From Psychrobium sp051201665 (GTDB lineage Bacteria; Pseudomonadota; Gammaproteobacteria; Enterobacterales; Psychrobiaceae): DNA of 64,000 nucleotides. The notes under the pieces are model-generated. The model saw only the letters and a list, made by a program, of their open reading frames with translations. It did not search any database and was not told where the DNA came from. Location: NCBI RefSeq assembly GCF_051201665.1, contig NZ_CP179210.1, forward strand, positions 1,612,001 to 1,676,000, written 5' to 3'. The first letter of the stretch is position 1, and each line of letters begins with the position of its first letter. Shown here piece by piece: positions 26,069 to 35,939 of the stretch. Both the position numbers and the translations under genes were made by a program.

Positions 26069-27575
26069 TATTGCCCTCGCTGGAGGCTGTCGAGTCTAGA
26101 TTTATTGTCAATTGTGCAACAAATGTTTGCGACATTTCGGATAATTCAAGTTGATAGCGCTGTGGGTAAATCAATTCCAGTCGCCTAATCAAATTAGAAA
26201 GACCAAGACCATAGGTTATCGGCGCATTTTCACTGCTATGTGATAGTGAATTTACACATCGAAACGCAAGCTGATTATTGGATAGTGCAATATCAATGGT
26301 CAGTTGTGCGTCATTATTGCTCAATTCCATTCCGTGCTTAAACGCATTCTCTATCAAAATGATTAATAGTAAAGGCGCTACAGGTGCTTGTTCATCGTCT
26401 AAGCGACTAGTTACATGAATATTACGATGGTCCGCGAGTCTAATGGATTGTAAGCCGATGTAGTCATTGATGTAATCGACTTCTTGGCTAATGGGTACCA
26501 ATGGCTCTTGTGCTTGATAAACTACATAGTGCATTAATTCAGCTAATTGAAGAATAACCTCCGGCGTTTGATCTGATTTTTTTCGAGATAACGCATAAAG
26601 ATTATTGAGAGTATTAAATAAAAAATGGGGATTGATTTGTTGTTTGAGTAATTGTAAATCAGTTTGAGTATTGTGCTGTTTCAGTCTTACTAGGGCATTA
26701 CTTTTTGATGCCACTCTACTATCGTAATAATAGGAAGACTGATCACTAATACGGTCAAAAATACACGAGTATTTGCCCAGTCAAATGGATTAGCTTCAAC
26801 GGCGGGGATAATAGGTTCTCCCATCGCGTTAATTGGAAGCAAAAGATAAAGACTCATTAGAATAGGTGTCAAAAGCACCGCCAAACTAATTGCAGCAGCC
26901 GAGTAAGGAATAAACCCGAACGGTTTCAGTATGCGCTTTATGAGCACATGGCGATTGAGCCTGTAAAATAGATAACCACACATAAATAATGTAAATAGCT
27001 GAGCGGTTAGACCAATAAATATTGGCCAATGTTGATAAACATTCGAAAAGTTAACCGACGATGGTACCGAATTACTTTTAGACCATAATGCAAGATCAGA
27101 AGTAATCAATAAGCCAAGATAGCAAGAAACCGCTGCTAGCAATGCGACAACTAGCGTATCCATACTTAGCGATTTTATGATTTGTAAAAAGCGGTTTTCC
27201 CCCTGAGAAAATCCACTCAGCAAAAAGAGCAGTTCAAAGAGTGCGCCAGCTGTTGATATAAGAAATGGAGCGCTAATTAATTGTTCCGTCCTCATGAATA
27301 TTGCACAAGGATAGAATAAAAAAATCAGCAAGCCACTGCATTTCAACATCATTGTGATATTGAGGTGCACAGGCAATAGATTGTGAAGATGCTTAAAAAG
27401 ATAGCAGGCAATGAAAGGATCAGTCCACCACATATTATAGAAAATTAATGTACGAGAATTCGTACCACTGATCGTCAGTTAATTGCCACAGACTCAAGCA
27501 TAATGTAAATGCAAAAATTGGCAGGACATTGATGATTACGTGGATTATCGGCGATTTAACGTTAGTAGCTGTCAT
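26061..27575 (-). pseudogene. LytS-type sensor histidine kinase with frameshifts
   Basis: A membrane kinase split over three frames. The first piece, from the ATG at 27575, gives MTATNVKSPIIHVIINVLPI. A base change near 27437 then moves the frame to a membrane part with several hydrophobic spans ending VEWHQK. A second shift near 26700 leads into SNALVRLKQHN, the phosphoacceptor region QQINPHFLFNTLNNLYAL (H of NPHFLFN) and the ATPase part with LIENAFKHG and GLGLSN. At 26700 the run AAAAA would need six A to keep frame. Its end overlaps the regulator start, so they were one operon. Both are probably non-functional. Confidence 0.8.
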
Positions 27576-27755
27576 CACTTTATAGTCTCTATAACTCACT
27601 TAATTGTCACGAAAATAATGATAAAGGGGTAATTTAAGATGACCAACGGACATGAACTCGATTGGTCACGTGTTTTATATCGGTGGCCATTCTTACATAT
27701 TATTTTAGAATATAAGTCCATAGCATGATGTTCATTCAACCAATGAGGAACAAAC

Positions 27756-28859
27756 ATGACTATTTTTTCTAAACACTTAATTGTCGCAACAGCCATGCCC
27801 ACGCTATTAACTGGGTGTGATACCACACAAAGCTATGAACAACCATTGTCTATTAACGCGCCATGCTTAGTCCATAAAAATACATTTTGTATCGCAAAAC
27901 CCCATCCAATAAAACCGCTTATTGCCAGCGCGAGTTATGATAAAACCGTCAAAATTTGGCAGCAAAACACAGGTGAGGTTATTCAAAAACTAGCTCATCC
28001 TGATGGCGTCCCCGCGTTAGCGTTTAGTCCTGATGGCAAATACTTAGTGACTGGAAGTTATGACAATGTTGTGCGTTTATGTGATCTTCAATCCGGTAGG
28101 TTAATAAGATCTTTGAACGGCCATACGCAAATCGTGTGGAGTACTTCATTTGCGCCTGATGGCAAGTCATTCGCTAGTGTTGGTGCTGACGATACTATTT
28201 GGTTGTGGAATTTTGACACAGGTAAAGGTAAAAAGCTGGGTCAACATGACGGCGACGCTTGGGGCGTAACTTACAGCCCAGATAGCAAATACGTACTTTC
28301 TTCAGGAGAGGACGATCTCATTAAAATATGGCAGATCAGTAATGGCAATTTAGTCAATACGCTCGATGCGCATACTGGCGCGGTACTAAATATAGTGTTT
28401 AGCCATGATGGTACAAAAATGGCCTCAGGTGGTGATGACTACACTATAAAGCTCTGGAACACCCAAAACTGGGACGTAACCTCGACATTCTCCGGTAATG
28501 TCTATTCAGTATATGGTTTGGCGTTTAGTCCCGATGACAAATTGTTAGTGAGCGGTGGACGAGATAAAGGGTTATTTGGGGAGTTTTTGCAATATCACTT
28601 TGATTATAAAAGTGACGAAAACTCAGTAACGATGCAGATGTGGGATTTAGAACAAAAGACGCTAGTAAAGCAATTTAATGGCCATTCCGACAACGTCAAT
28701 AATATTGAATTTAGCCGCGATGGACAGTTTATTATCAGCTCAGGTGCTGATGGTAAGGTGATCTTTTGGGATGCTAAAAAATTAACACTATTAAAATTAA
28801 TCAATTACGATAGAATGCACGTCACTTACATGGAAGAATTAAAGATGATATCCCGATGA
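27756..28859 (+). CDS. WD40-repeat lipoprotein
   Basis: A 367-residue protein with a short lipoprotein signal ending LLTGC (cysteine near residue 21), so it is probably membrane-anchored on the periplasmic or outer-membrane side. The rest consists of about seven WD40 repeats, each with the FSPDGKYLVTGSYDNVVRL-like pattern and ending in IW, LW or FW, which would form a beta-propeller for protein binding. The start lies 8 bases after GAGGAA. It overlaps the next lipoprotein gene by ATGA, so the two are coupled and may form one complex. Function is unknown. Confidence 0.8.
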   Translation: MTIFSKHLIVATAMPTLLTGCDTTQSYEQPLSINAPCLVHKNTFCIAKPHPIKPLIASASYDKTVKIWQQNTGEVIQKLAHPDGVPALAFSPDGKYLVTGSYDNVVRLCDLQSGRLIRSLNGHTQIVWSTSFAPDGKSFASVGADDTIWLWNFDTGKGKKLGQHDGDAWGVTYSPDSKYVLSSGEDDLIKIWQISNGNLVNTLDAHTGAVLNIVFSHDGTKMASGGDDYTIKLWNTQNWDVTSTFSGNVYSVYGLAFSPDDKLLVSGGRDKGLFGEFLQYHFDYKSDENSVTMQMWDLEQKTLVKQFNGHSDNVNNIEFSRDGQFIISSGADGKVIFWDAKKLTLLKLINYDRMHVTYMEELKMISR

Positions 28860-29167
28860 AAAACATGTCTTTATTAACAGTGACAACGTTAGGTCTATTA
28901 ATGAGTGGTTGTTCTACAACTCAAACAGCGCCGACGTCACTTGAAAGCTATAGCAAAGTCGTTAGAGCAGGTTTTGTGAGTTTCAAACAAGGTGGAATGC
29001 GCCACCGAGCGTTTGCGGTAGGAAGAATTGGACGGCGTGATTTCTTTGGTTTTGGCCACCGTTATAAAAGTGTTGAAAAAGCCGAAGAACGTGCATTAAA
29101 AGAATGCTACAAGAGCGCCGGTCGCTATAAAGATAAAGTCATATGCTTTATCTACTTTAGTGAATAA
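28856..29167 (+). CDS. Small lipoprotein, DUF4189-like
   Basis: A 103-residue protein whose signal ends in LMSGC at about residues 15-19, a clear lipobox. The mature part has a GFGHRYKSVEKAEERALKEC stretch and a second cysteine in VICFIYF. The spacing of aromatic, alanine and cysteine residues recalls DUF4189 domains, a loose resemblance only. It is translationally coupled to the WD40 lipoprotein gene upstream, so it probably works with that protein. Confidence 0.6.
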   Translation: MKNMSLLTVTTLGLLMSGCSTTQTAPTSLESYSKVVRAGFVSFKQGGMRHRAFAVGRIGRRDFFGFGHRYKSVEKAEERALKECYKSAGRYKDKVICFIYFSE

Positions 29168-29209
29168 AGTCAGTCAGGTAATCAGAATCGCATTTAGCTA
29201 TGAAATAAC

Positions 29210-29237
29210 TTGTAAGTTGCATTTTTGCTGGTATTAT
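29210..29237 (+). promoter_or_regulatory. Probable promoter of rpsO
   Basis: TTGTAA, a 16-base spacer and TATTAT. It would produce a leader of about 65 bases before rpsO, where S15 usually represses its own translation. Confidence 0.5.
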
Positions 29238-29309
29238 ACCGCGCTCGATGTGTAGCTGAATTAGTGATCGGCTACATGAATTTAAACCTTATAAACATTG
29301 GAGTTTATT

Positions 29310-29579
29310 ATGTCACTAAGCGCTACTCAAACAGCTGAAATCATCGCAGAATTCGGCCGTGATGCAAACGATACTGGTTCTTCTGAAGTTCAAGTTGCTT
29401 TGTTAACTGCACAAATCAACCACCTTCAAGGTCACTTCAAAAAGCACATTCACGATCACCATTCACGTCGTGGTCTATTACGCATGGTTTCTAGCCGTCG
29501 TAAGCTTCTTGATTACCTAAAGCGTAAAGACGTTACTAAGTACCAAGCAACAATTGAAAAACTAGGTCTACGTCGTTAA
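29310..29579 (+). CDS. rpsO: 30S ribosomal protein S15
   Basis: A primary 16S-binding protein that organises the 30S platform. MSLSATQTAEIIAEFGRDANDTGSSEVQVALLT and the HHSRRGLL motif are diagnostic, and 89 residues is standard. The ATG follows TTGGAG; an in-frame start four codons upstream is not favoured. rpsO is usually next to pnp; here 2.8 kb of remnants separates them. Confidence 0.97.
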   Translation: MSLSATQTAEIIAEFGRDANDTGSSEVQVALLTAQINHLQGHFKKHIHDHHSRRGLLRMVSSRRKLLDYLKRKDVTKYQATIEKLGLRR

Positions 29580-29602
29580 TCGACTCTCAACCTTGTTTGA
29601 TT

Positions 29603-29627
29603 AAAGGAGCCTTTGGCTCCTTTTTTT
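29603..29627 (+). terminator. Terminator of rpsO
   Basis: AAAGGAGCC, loop TTT, GGCTCCTTT and a T run. Confidence 0.88.
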
Positions 29628-29735
29628 ATGCCTGAAATATTGCCTATTTGAAAGTGTCTGTTTATTGACTTGTTGTCGGATTGTTGACGCGCTGTTAAAT
29701 TTGATTTGAATTTAATGTCAATCAAGGGAATAATT

Positions 29736-30138
29736 ATGAAATTATATGCAGTGAAATTGATTATCTTACTGAGTTTATTTTTTTGTACAAACGTCAGTGT
29801 TTGCAATGAAATATGAAAAGGTATATTTAGATTGCGAAATTAAATGTACGAATACAAAAGATTTAATTGCTGGTTTTTTACAAACCGAATACTTGAAAAG
29901 TTTTGCGACCGAGAAAACTTTATTTATTCTAAGAGAGGATGGGATTGAAATTGACTCAATAACATATAGAGACTTTATTCAACAATTCAACAATTCTAAT
30001 AAACATCAATCTGTTAAAAACTCTGCTTACTTATCAAAGAAAAAACCTAGATACGAAGCTAAAAGGCGTTACGATGGTGCCTTAGCATGCGAGAATGATA
30101 GAGATTATGATTGTGAAGCTTGGGACGATTGGCCTTGA
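29736..30138 (+). pseudogene. Hypothetical exported protein, frameshifted
   Basis: An ATG at 29736 opens a signal-like sequence (MKLYAVKLIILLSLFFCTN) that stops after NEI. In the next frame, directly afterwards, begins MKYEKVYLDCEIKC and a 111-residue polar stretch ending CEAWDDWP. Joined, they would be one exported protein with several cysteines, so a small deletion near 29805 is likely. The end overlaps the start of the IS110 remnant, and the C-terminus may be altered by that insertion. I recognise no family. Confidence 0.45.
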
Positions 30139-30737
30139 TATAGCAAAATATACCTTCCATCTATTTTCCGTGAATAAAATGGGAAGGTTGATTAAGAAAA
30201 AACAGTTAAAAAGGAAACAAGTATTGGCTTACTTCGCAAAATTAGAGCCTTGCTTAATAGCAATGGAAGCGTGCGGTGGTGCTAACTACTGGGCTCGAGA
30301 GTTGATTGCTTTGGGTCACGAGGTAAAACTCATCGCTCCACAGTATGTTAAGCCTTTCGTAAAAGGCAATAAAAACGATTTCAACGATGCTGAAGGCATT
30401 ACTGAAGCGGCTCACGACCAAATATGCGATTTGTGCCGATCAGATGCATTGAGCAACAAGATATTCAGAATTTTCACCGCCAACGTGAGCGTATAAAGAA
30501 ACAGAGAAAAGCGTTAGTGAGCCAAATTCGTGGTCTACTTGCCGAATATGGCATTGTCATTGATAAAGGTCTAAAAGCGGTACGAGAAGCGCTTCCTGAA
30601 ATACTGGAAGACTTTGAAAACAATTTAACATGTCTAACGCGGGATTTGTTTGCTCAATTACTTGAGGAACTAAAAGTGATAGAGCAGAGGTTTCGTGGTT
30701 GTGAGAAACGGATAATAACGCTTAATAAGGATAATGA
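30107..30737 (+). pseudogene. IS110-family transposase remnant
   Basis: The first piece has TIGLDIAKYTFHLF and AMEACGGANYWAREL, the DEDD-type N-terminal domain of IS110 transposases, and goes on to NDFNDAEGITEAA. A frameshift near 30420 moves to MRFVPIRCIEQQDIQNFHRQRERI and the LLAEYGIVI coiled region. A TAA-target MITE then cuts the gene, and the C-terminal serine domain is missing. It is inactive. Confidence 0.85.
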
Positions 30738-30894
30738 TACCAATTGCATTAAATATTTGCCCACTTGTACTTGTTAAAATTAACTAAAATGGCGTTGCTC
30801 TCAATCCTAATAGCCAGCTATTAGTCAATCGAGCGCCTTGTTTTAGCTGATTTTCTCTACGCACAACAAGATCACTTACTTAATGCAATTGGTA
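30738..30894. mobile_element. TAA-target MITE, copy 3 (157 bp)
   Basis: Ends TACCAATTGCATTAA and TTAATGCAATTGGTA. The flanking repeat is imperfect (TGA left, TAA right). It lies inside the IS110 remnant. Confidence 0.9.
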
Positions 30895-31160
30895 TAAAAG
30901 AGTAAACCCTTTACTTCAGTTGCAAAAGACAAGTTAATCGGATGGTAAGATAGGTCAGACCGGCTCATGAAAACCCTGTTCGCTGCATCGGCTTCTAATA
31001 AAGCCGTAAGGATGATGAGGATCATGAGAGCAAATAACCATCGGGGCCAGGAGAAAATAAAATTCTCCAAAAATAGGCCGGATATATGAGAGCAATTATT
31101 TTTCTCTTACATCATTGATTAAATGTCTTGTAAACGGAGTGGGTCCATATATGTAGCGTA
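30895..31160. other. Non-coding stretch, probable IS110 3' end, between MITE and nosY remnant
   Basis: About 265 bases without a credible gene. The part with GGTCAGACCGGCTCATGAAA resembles, from memory, the non-coding downstream end of IS110 elements, so it may be the remaining right end of the inactivated element. The boundary with the nos remnant cannot be fixed. Confidence 0.35.
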
Positions 31161-31785
31161 ATGAGACAAATTTTCACTGTCGCCAACAAAGAGTTTTATG
31201 ACGGCTTGCGTAATCGCTGTTTGTTATCCATCACTATTATTTTTGCGGTGTTGTCGGTCGGACTCACTTATTTTGGGCGCGGCTGCATCTGGCACCGTCG
31301 GTTTAACATCGTTATCAACCACCATTGCTAGTTTGGCGAGCCTTGCGGTTTTTCTCATTCCGTTGATTGCATTATTGCTGAGTTATGACAGCTTTATTGG
31401 CAGCGCAACCTTGTTAGGCCTTAGCTTCACCGCTATTTCCTATCTCATTAGTTTAATTTCCAGCGAAAAATCAAAAGCCGCTGGTGGCGCGTTAATTACA
31501 TGGTTTTTGTTTGCGCTTGTATTTTATCTCGGACTGCTCGCGTTACTCGTCGGGACTGAAAGTAGTTTAAGTCAAACAACACTCAGGCAATTGATGATGC
31601 TTAATCCGGCCGATGTGTGTCGATTGGTTAATCTTGCAGGCCTTGATAGCAGTGACGTCAATGGTGCATTAGCGGTGGCGATTAATGCGAACTTGTCACA
31701 AGTTCATTTTTTGTCGGTATTGCTGGCGTGGATTGCCATTCCGCTAACCATCACTTCATTTATTTTTAAAAATAAAAAATTATAA
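31161..31785 (+). pseudogene. nosY: nosY remnant (nitrous oxide reductase ABC permease)
   Basis: The frame from ATG 31161 reads MRQIFTVANKEFYDGLRNR, a typical NosY start, to LTYFG. It then shifts near 31280 into AAASGTVGLTSLSTTIASLASLAVFLIPLIALLLSYDSFIG. The normal GEEERGT-containing cytoplasmic segment is absent and the sequence jumps to later membrane spans, so about 70 codons have been deleted. The C-terminal spans remain to KNKKL. NosY normally feeds sulfur or copper-site assembly of N2O reductase with NosF and NosD. No other nos gene except a broken nosL is present. Confidence 0.8.
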
Positions 31786-31796
31786 AGGTGTTTATT

Positions 31797-32267
31797 ATGT
31801 TTATTAATTGATTAGCTGCGTCGCTTATCATCATGTTGAGTATTGTCGGTTGTTCTCAAGAAACTGAGCAACAAAAAATGTTGCATCAAGCGGTGGCAAT
31901 AGAAAGCGGTGATGAATGTCATTTGTGTGGCATGCTCATCTCAAATTTTCCGGGCCCTAAGGGGGAATGGTTTCGAAATGGCGTGACAGAGGCAGACGGT
32001 AATGCGGTAAAAAAATTTTGTTCCACACGCGATATGTTTAGTTTTTATCTCGATCCTGAAAATACTCGGAACGTAACAAGCATTTTAGTGCACGACATGA
32101 GTAAGGCGCCGTGGGATGCACCCAATGATGGTTATTTCGTTGATGCTCACAAAGCATGGTTTGTTGTTAACTCGTCACAAAAAGGCGCGATGGGTAAAAC
32201 ACTCGCTAGCTTTCTCAACAAGGTTACGCTCAAGCATTTGCAAGTGAATTTGGCGGTCAAGTATTAG
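31797..32267 (+). pseudogene. nosL: nosL remnant (copper chaperone lipoprotein for N2O reductase)
   Basis: The frame opens at ATG 31797 but meets TGA at codon 5 inside the signal peptide. After it come LAASLIIMLSIVGC, a lipobox, and a NosL body with CHLCGMLIS, FCSTRDMFSFY and APWDAPNDGYFVDA. Translation from the internal ATG at 31833 would lack most of the signal. It follows nosY by 11 bases, the usual nosDFYL order, so both are leftovers of a lost denitrification cluster. Confidence 0.8.
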
Positions 32268-32403
32268 ACTTTAAGGCCATTAAACTCTCTGTGCTATAGC
32301 TTATTTTACGCTTTGAGCAATAGAGTCTTTTAATACATAAGTTCTCACCGTATACTATGCCGAGAAAATTCAAAGATGACTAAAGACAAAGGAAATTCAA
32401 TCA

Positions 32404-34509
32404 GTGAATCCTACAATTAAAAGCTTTAAATATGGTCAACATAATGTGACCATCGAAACTGGCGCTATCGCGCGTCAAGCAGACGGTGCAGTATTAGTAA
32501 ACATGGACGACACAGTTGTTATGGTTACTTGTGTTGCGAAAAAGAAAGCGGTAGAAGGCCGTGACTTTTTCCCACTAACTGTTAACTACCAAGAGCGTAC
32601 TTACGCTGCTGGTAAAATCCCTGGTGGTTTCTTCAAGCGTGAAGGCCGTCCAAGTGAAAACGAAACGCTTATCGCACGTCTAATCGACCGTCCGGTACGT
32701 CCGTTATTCCCTGCTGGTTTCTTAAATGAAGTACAAATCATTGCAACAGTAGTATCTGTTAACCCAGAAGTTAACCCAGATATCGCTGCTATGATCGGTA
32801 CATCGGCTGCTATCTCACTAGCTGGTTGTCCGTTCAACGGCCCAATCGGTTGTGCTCGTGTTGGTTACATCGATGGTCAATACGTACTTAACCCTACAAA
32901 AACTGAATTAGAAACAAGTCAACTTGACCTTGTTGTTTCTGGTACAGACAGTGCTGTATTAATGGTTGAATCAGAAGCCCAAATGCTTTCTGAAGAAGTA
33001 ATGCTTGGCGCTGTAACCTTTGGTCACGATGCACAACAAGTTGTAATCGAAGCGATTAAAGAATTAAAAGCTGAAGCTGGCAAGCCTGCATGGGATTGGA
33101 CTGCTCCAGTAAATGACGAAGCACAAGTTGCTAAAATCAAAGAATTAAGTGAAGCGCGTTACGTTGAAGCTTACCAAATCTCAGACAAGATGGATCGTAA
33201 AGATGCTATCGACGTGATTACTGGTGACGTTGTTGCTGCATTAGTTGAAGACAATGCAGATGTAGATACTAAGAAAGTATCTGAAATCGCACACGATGTT
33301 GAAAAAGACGTAGTACGTTCACGCATTATCTCTGGCGCACCTCGTATCGATGGTCGCGATCCTGAAATGATTCGTGCACTAGACGTAATGACTGGCGTTC
33401 TTCCACGGACTCACGGTTCAGCCGTATTTACTCGTGGTGAGACTCAAGCATTAGTCACTGCAACACTTGGCACTGAACGTGACGCACAGCGCATCGACAG
33501 CATCATGGGTGAAGTAACAGACACGTTCATGATGCACTACAACTTCCCACCATCATGTGTTGGTGAGACAGGTATGGTTGGTTCTCCTAAGCGTCGTGAA
33601 ATCGGTCACGGTCGTCTAGCTAAACGTGGTGTTCTTGCGGTTATGCCGTCTAAAGAAGAATTCCCATACGCTGTACGTGTTGTATCGGAAATCACTGAAT
33701 CTAACGGTTCAAGCTCAATGGCTTCTGTATGTGGTACATCGTTAGCGCTTATGGATGCTGGTGTTCCAATTAAGGCTTCTGTTGCTGGTATCGCAATGGG
33801 TCTAGTAAAAGAAGGCGACGACTTCGTTGTTCTTTCTGATATCTTAGGCGATGAAGATCACCTAGGTGACATGGACTTTAAAGTAGCGGGTTCTACCGAC
33901 GGTATTACTGCACTACAAATGGATATCAAAATCGAAGGTATCACTAAGAACATCATGGATATCGCACTAAACCAAGCAAAAGCTGCTCGTTTACACATCT
34001 TAAGTGTAATGGACGAAGCAATTGCTGGTGCACGTGAAGATGTTTCTGAGTTCGCACCTCGCATTACTACAATGAAAGTTGCTACGGACAAAATCCGTGA
34101 CATCATTGGTAAAGGCGGCGCAACAATCCGTGCACTAACCGAAGAAACTGGTTGTGTAATTGAGATTGAAGACGACGGTACAGTGAAAATTGCATCAACT
34201 GACAGCAACAAGTCGAAAGACGCTATTGCTCGCATCGAAGCAATCACGGCTGAAGTTGAAGTTGGCAAAATTTACCACGGTGCTGTTAAACGCATCGTAG
34301 ATTTTGGCGCATTCGTTGAAGTACTTCCTGGTAAAGATGGTCTAGTACACATTTCTCAAATCACCGAAGAGCGTGTAGAGAAAGTAACTGACTTCTTGAA
34401 AGAAGGTCAAATGGTAGACGTGAAGGTTCTAGAAATCGATCGTCAAGGCCGTGTACGTTTAAGCATGAAAGATGCTAAACCTGCTGCCGAAGCACCAGCT
34501 GCTGAGTAA
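32404..34509 (+). CDS. pnp: Polyribonucleotide nucleotidyltransferase (PNPase)
   Basis: A 3'-to-5' phosphorolytic exoribonuclease and degradosome subunit. Two RNase PH domains (about residues 10-220 and 310-540) flank a helical linker. The FFPLTVNYQERTYAAGKIPGGF and FMMHYNFPP segments belong to the catalytic cores. KH (IRDIIGKGGATIR) and S1 (YHGAVKRIVDFGAFVEVLPGKDGLVHISQ) domains follow. A GTG start after AAGGAAA gives 701 residues, the normal length. Its last 22 codons and its terminator are repeated eight times downstream. rpsO is not adjacent here. Confidence 0.97.
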   Translation: MNPTIKSFKYGQHNVTIETGAIARQADGAVLVNMDDTVVMVTCVAKKKAVEGRDFFPLTVNYQERTYAAGKIPGGFFKREGRPSENETLIARLIDRPVRPLFPAGFLNEVQIIATVVSVNPEVNPDIAAMIGTSAAISLAGCPFNGPIGCARVGYIDGQYVLNPTKTELETSQLDLVVSGTDSAVLMVESEAQMLSEEVMLGAVTFGHDAQQVVIEAIKELKAEAGKPAWDWTAPVNDEAQVAKIKELSEARYVEAYQISDKMDRKDAIDVITGDVVAALVEDNADVDTKKVSEIAHDVEKDVVRSRIISGAPRIDGRDPEMIRALDVMTGVLPRTHGSAVFTRGETQALVTATLGTERDAQRIDSIMGEVTDTFMMHYNFPPSCVGETGMVGSPKRREIGHGRLAKRGVLAVMPSKEEFPYAVRVVSEITESNGSSSMASVCGTSLALMDAGVPIKASVAGIAMGLVKEGDDFVVLSDILGDEDHLGDMDFKVAGSTDGITALQMDIKIEGITKNIMDIALNQAKAARLHILSVMDEAIAGAREDVSEFAPRITTMKVATDKIRDIIGKGGATIRALTEETGCVIEIEDDGTVKIASTDSNKSKDAIARIEAITAEVEVGKIYHGAVKRIVDFGAFVEVLPGKDGLVHISQITEERVEKVTDFLKEGQMVDVKVLEIDRQGRVRLSMKDAKPAAEAPAAE

Positions 34510-35904
34510 TTAACTGATTAGTTAATTCTTAAGTGAATGAAAGCCTGCACAGCGAAAGTTGTGCGGGCTTTTTTGTGTCTTAATTTTAAGAGGGACGACT
34601 CATTAAGGTTCTACTTAAATATCACAATCGTCAAGGCCGTGTACGTTTAAGCATGAAAGATGCTAAACCTGCTGCCGAAGCACCAGCTGCTGAGTAATTA
34701 ACTGATTAGTTAATTCTTAAGTGAATGAAAGCCTGCACAGCGAAAGTTGTGCGGGCTTTTTTGTGTCTTAATTTTAAGAGGGACGACTCATTAAGGTTCT
34801 ACTTAAATATCACAATCGTCAAGGCCGTGTACGTTTAAGCATGAAAGATGCTAAACCTGCTGCCGAAGCACCAGCTGCTGGGTAATTAACTGATTAGTTA
34901 ATTCTTGAATAAATGAAAGCCTACGTTGTGAATGCAACGTGGGCTTTTTTGTGTTTAAATTTTAAGAGGGACGACTCATTAAGGTTCTACTTAAATATCA
35001 CAATCGTCAAGGCCGTTTACGTTTAAGCATGAAAGATGCTAAACCTGCTGCCGAAGCACCAGCTGCTGAGTAATTAGCTGATTAGTTAATTCTTGAATAA
35101 ATGAAAGCCTACGTTGTGAATGCAACGTGGGCTTTTTTGTGTTTAAATTTTAAGAGGGACGACTCATTAAGGTTCTACTTAAATATCACAATCGTCAAGG
35201 CCGTGTACGTTTAAGCATGAAAGATGCTAAACCTGCTGCCGAAGCACCAGCTGCTGAGTAATTAACTGATTAGTTAATTCTTAAGTGAATGAAAGCCTAC
35301 GTTGTGAATGCAACGTGGGCTTTTTTGTGTTTAAATTTTAAGAGGGACGACTCATTAAGGTTCTACTTAAATATCACAATCGTCAAGGCCGTGTACGTTT
35401 AAGCATGAAAGATGCTAAACCTGCTGCCGAAGCACCCGCTGCTGAGTAATTAACTGATTAGTTAATTCTTAAGTGAATGAAAGCCTACGTTGTGAATGCA
35501 ACGTGGGCTTTTTTGTGTTTAAATTTTAAGAGGGACGACTCATTAAGGTTCTACTTAAATATCACAATCGTCAAGGCCGTGTGCGTTTAAGCATGAAAGA
35601 TGCTAAGCCTGCTGCCGAAGCACCAGCTGCTGAGTAATTAGCTGATTAGTTAATTCTTAAGTGAATGAAAGCCTGCACAGCGAAAGTTGTGCGGGCTTTT
35701 TTGTGTCTTAATTTTAAGAGGGACGACTCATTAAGGTTCTACTTAAATATCACAATCGTCAAGGCCGTGTGCGTTTAAGCATGAAAGATGCTAAGCCTGC
35801 TGCCGAAGCACCAGCTGCTGAGTAATTAGCTGATTAGTTAATTCTTGAATAAATGAAAGCCTACGTTGTGAATGCAACGTGGGCTTTTTTGTGTTTAAAT
35901 GCAG
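34441..35904 (+). repeat. Eight-unit 188-bp tandem array of the pnp 3' end and terminator
   Basis: Units start at CGTCAAGGCC at 34441 (inside pnp), 34629, 34817, 35005, 35193, 35381, 35569 and 35757, exactly 188 bases apart. Each holds the last 22 pnp codons, the stop codon, a hairpin terminator and about 60 bases of spacer ending AAATATCACAAT. Two terminator forms alternate: GCCTGCACAGCG...GTGCGGGC in units 1, 2 and 7, and GCCTACGTTG...CAACGTGGGC in units 3, 4, 5, 6 and 8. Units differ by few substitutions. The array ends just before the convergent integron integrase gene. Confidence 0.95.
34541..34575 (+). terminator. Terminator of pnp (first of eight)
   Basis: AAGCCTGCACA, loop GCGAAAG, TTGTGCGGGCTTTTTT. 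The same position in the other seven units carries this stem or a swapped one. Confidence 0.88.
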
Positions 35905-35939
35905 CATATCGAACCTGTAAATGGCTGTTTTGATATTTA

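Noticed and set aside
34600..35900. Repeat array after pnp as a CRISPR array
   Set aside because: Units are contiguous 188-bp copies of coding sequence plus terminator with no unique spacers, so it is a tandem duplication.
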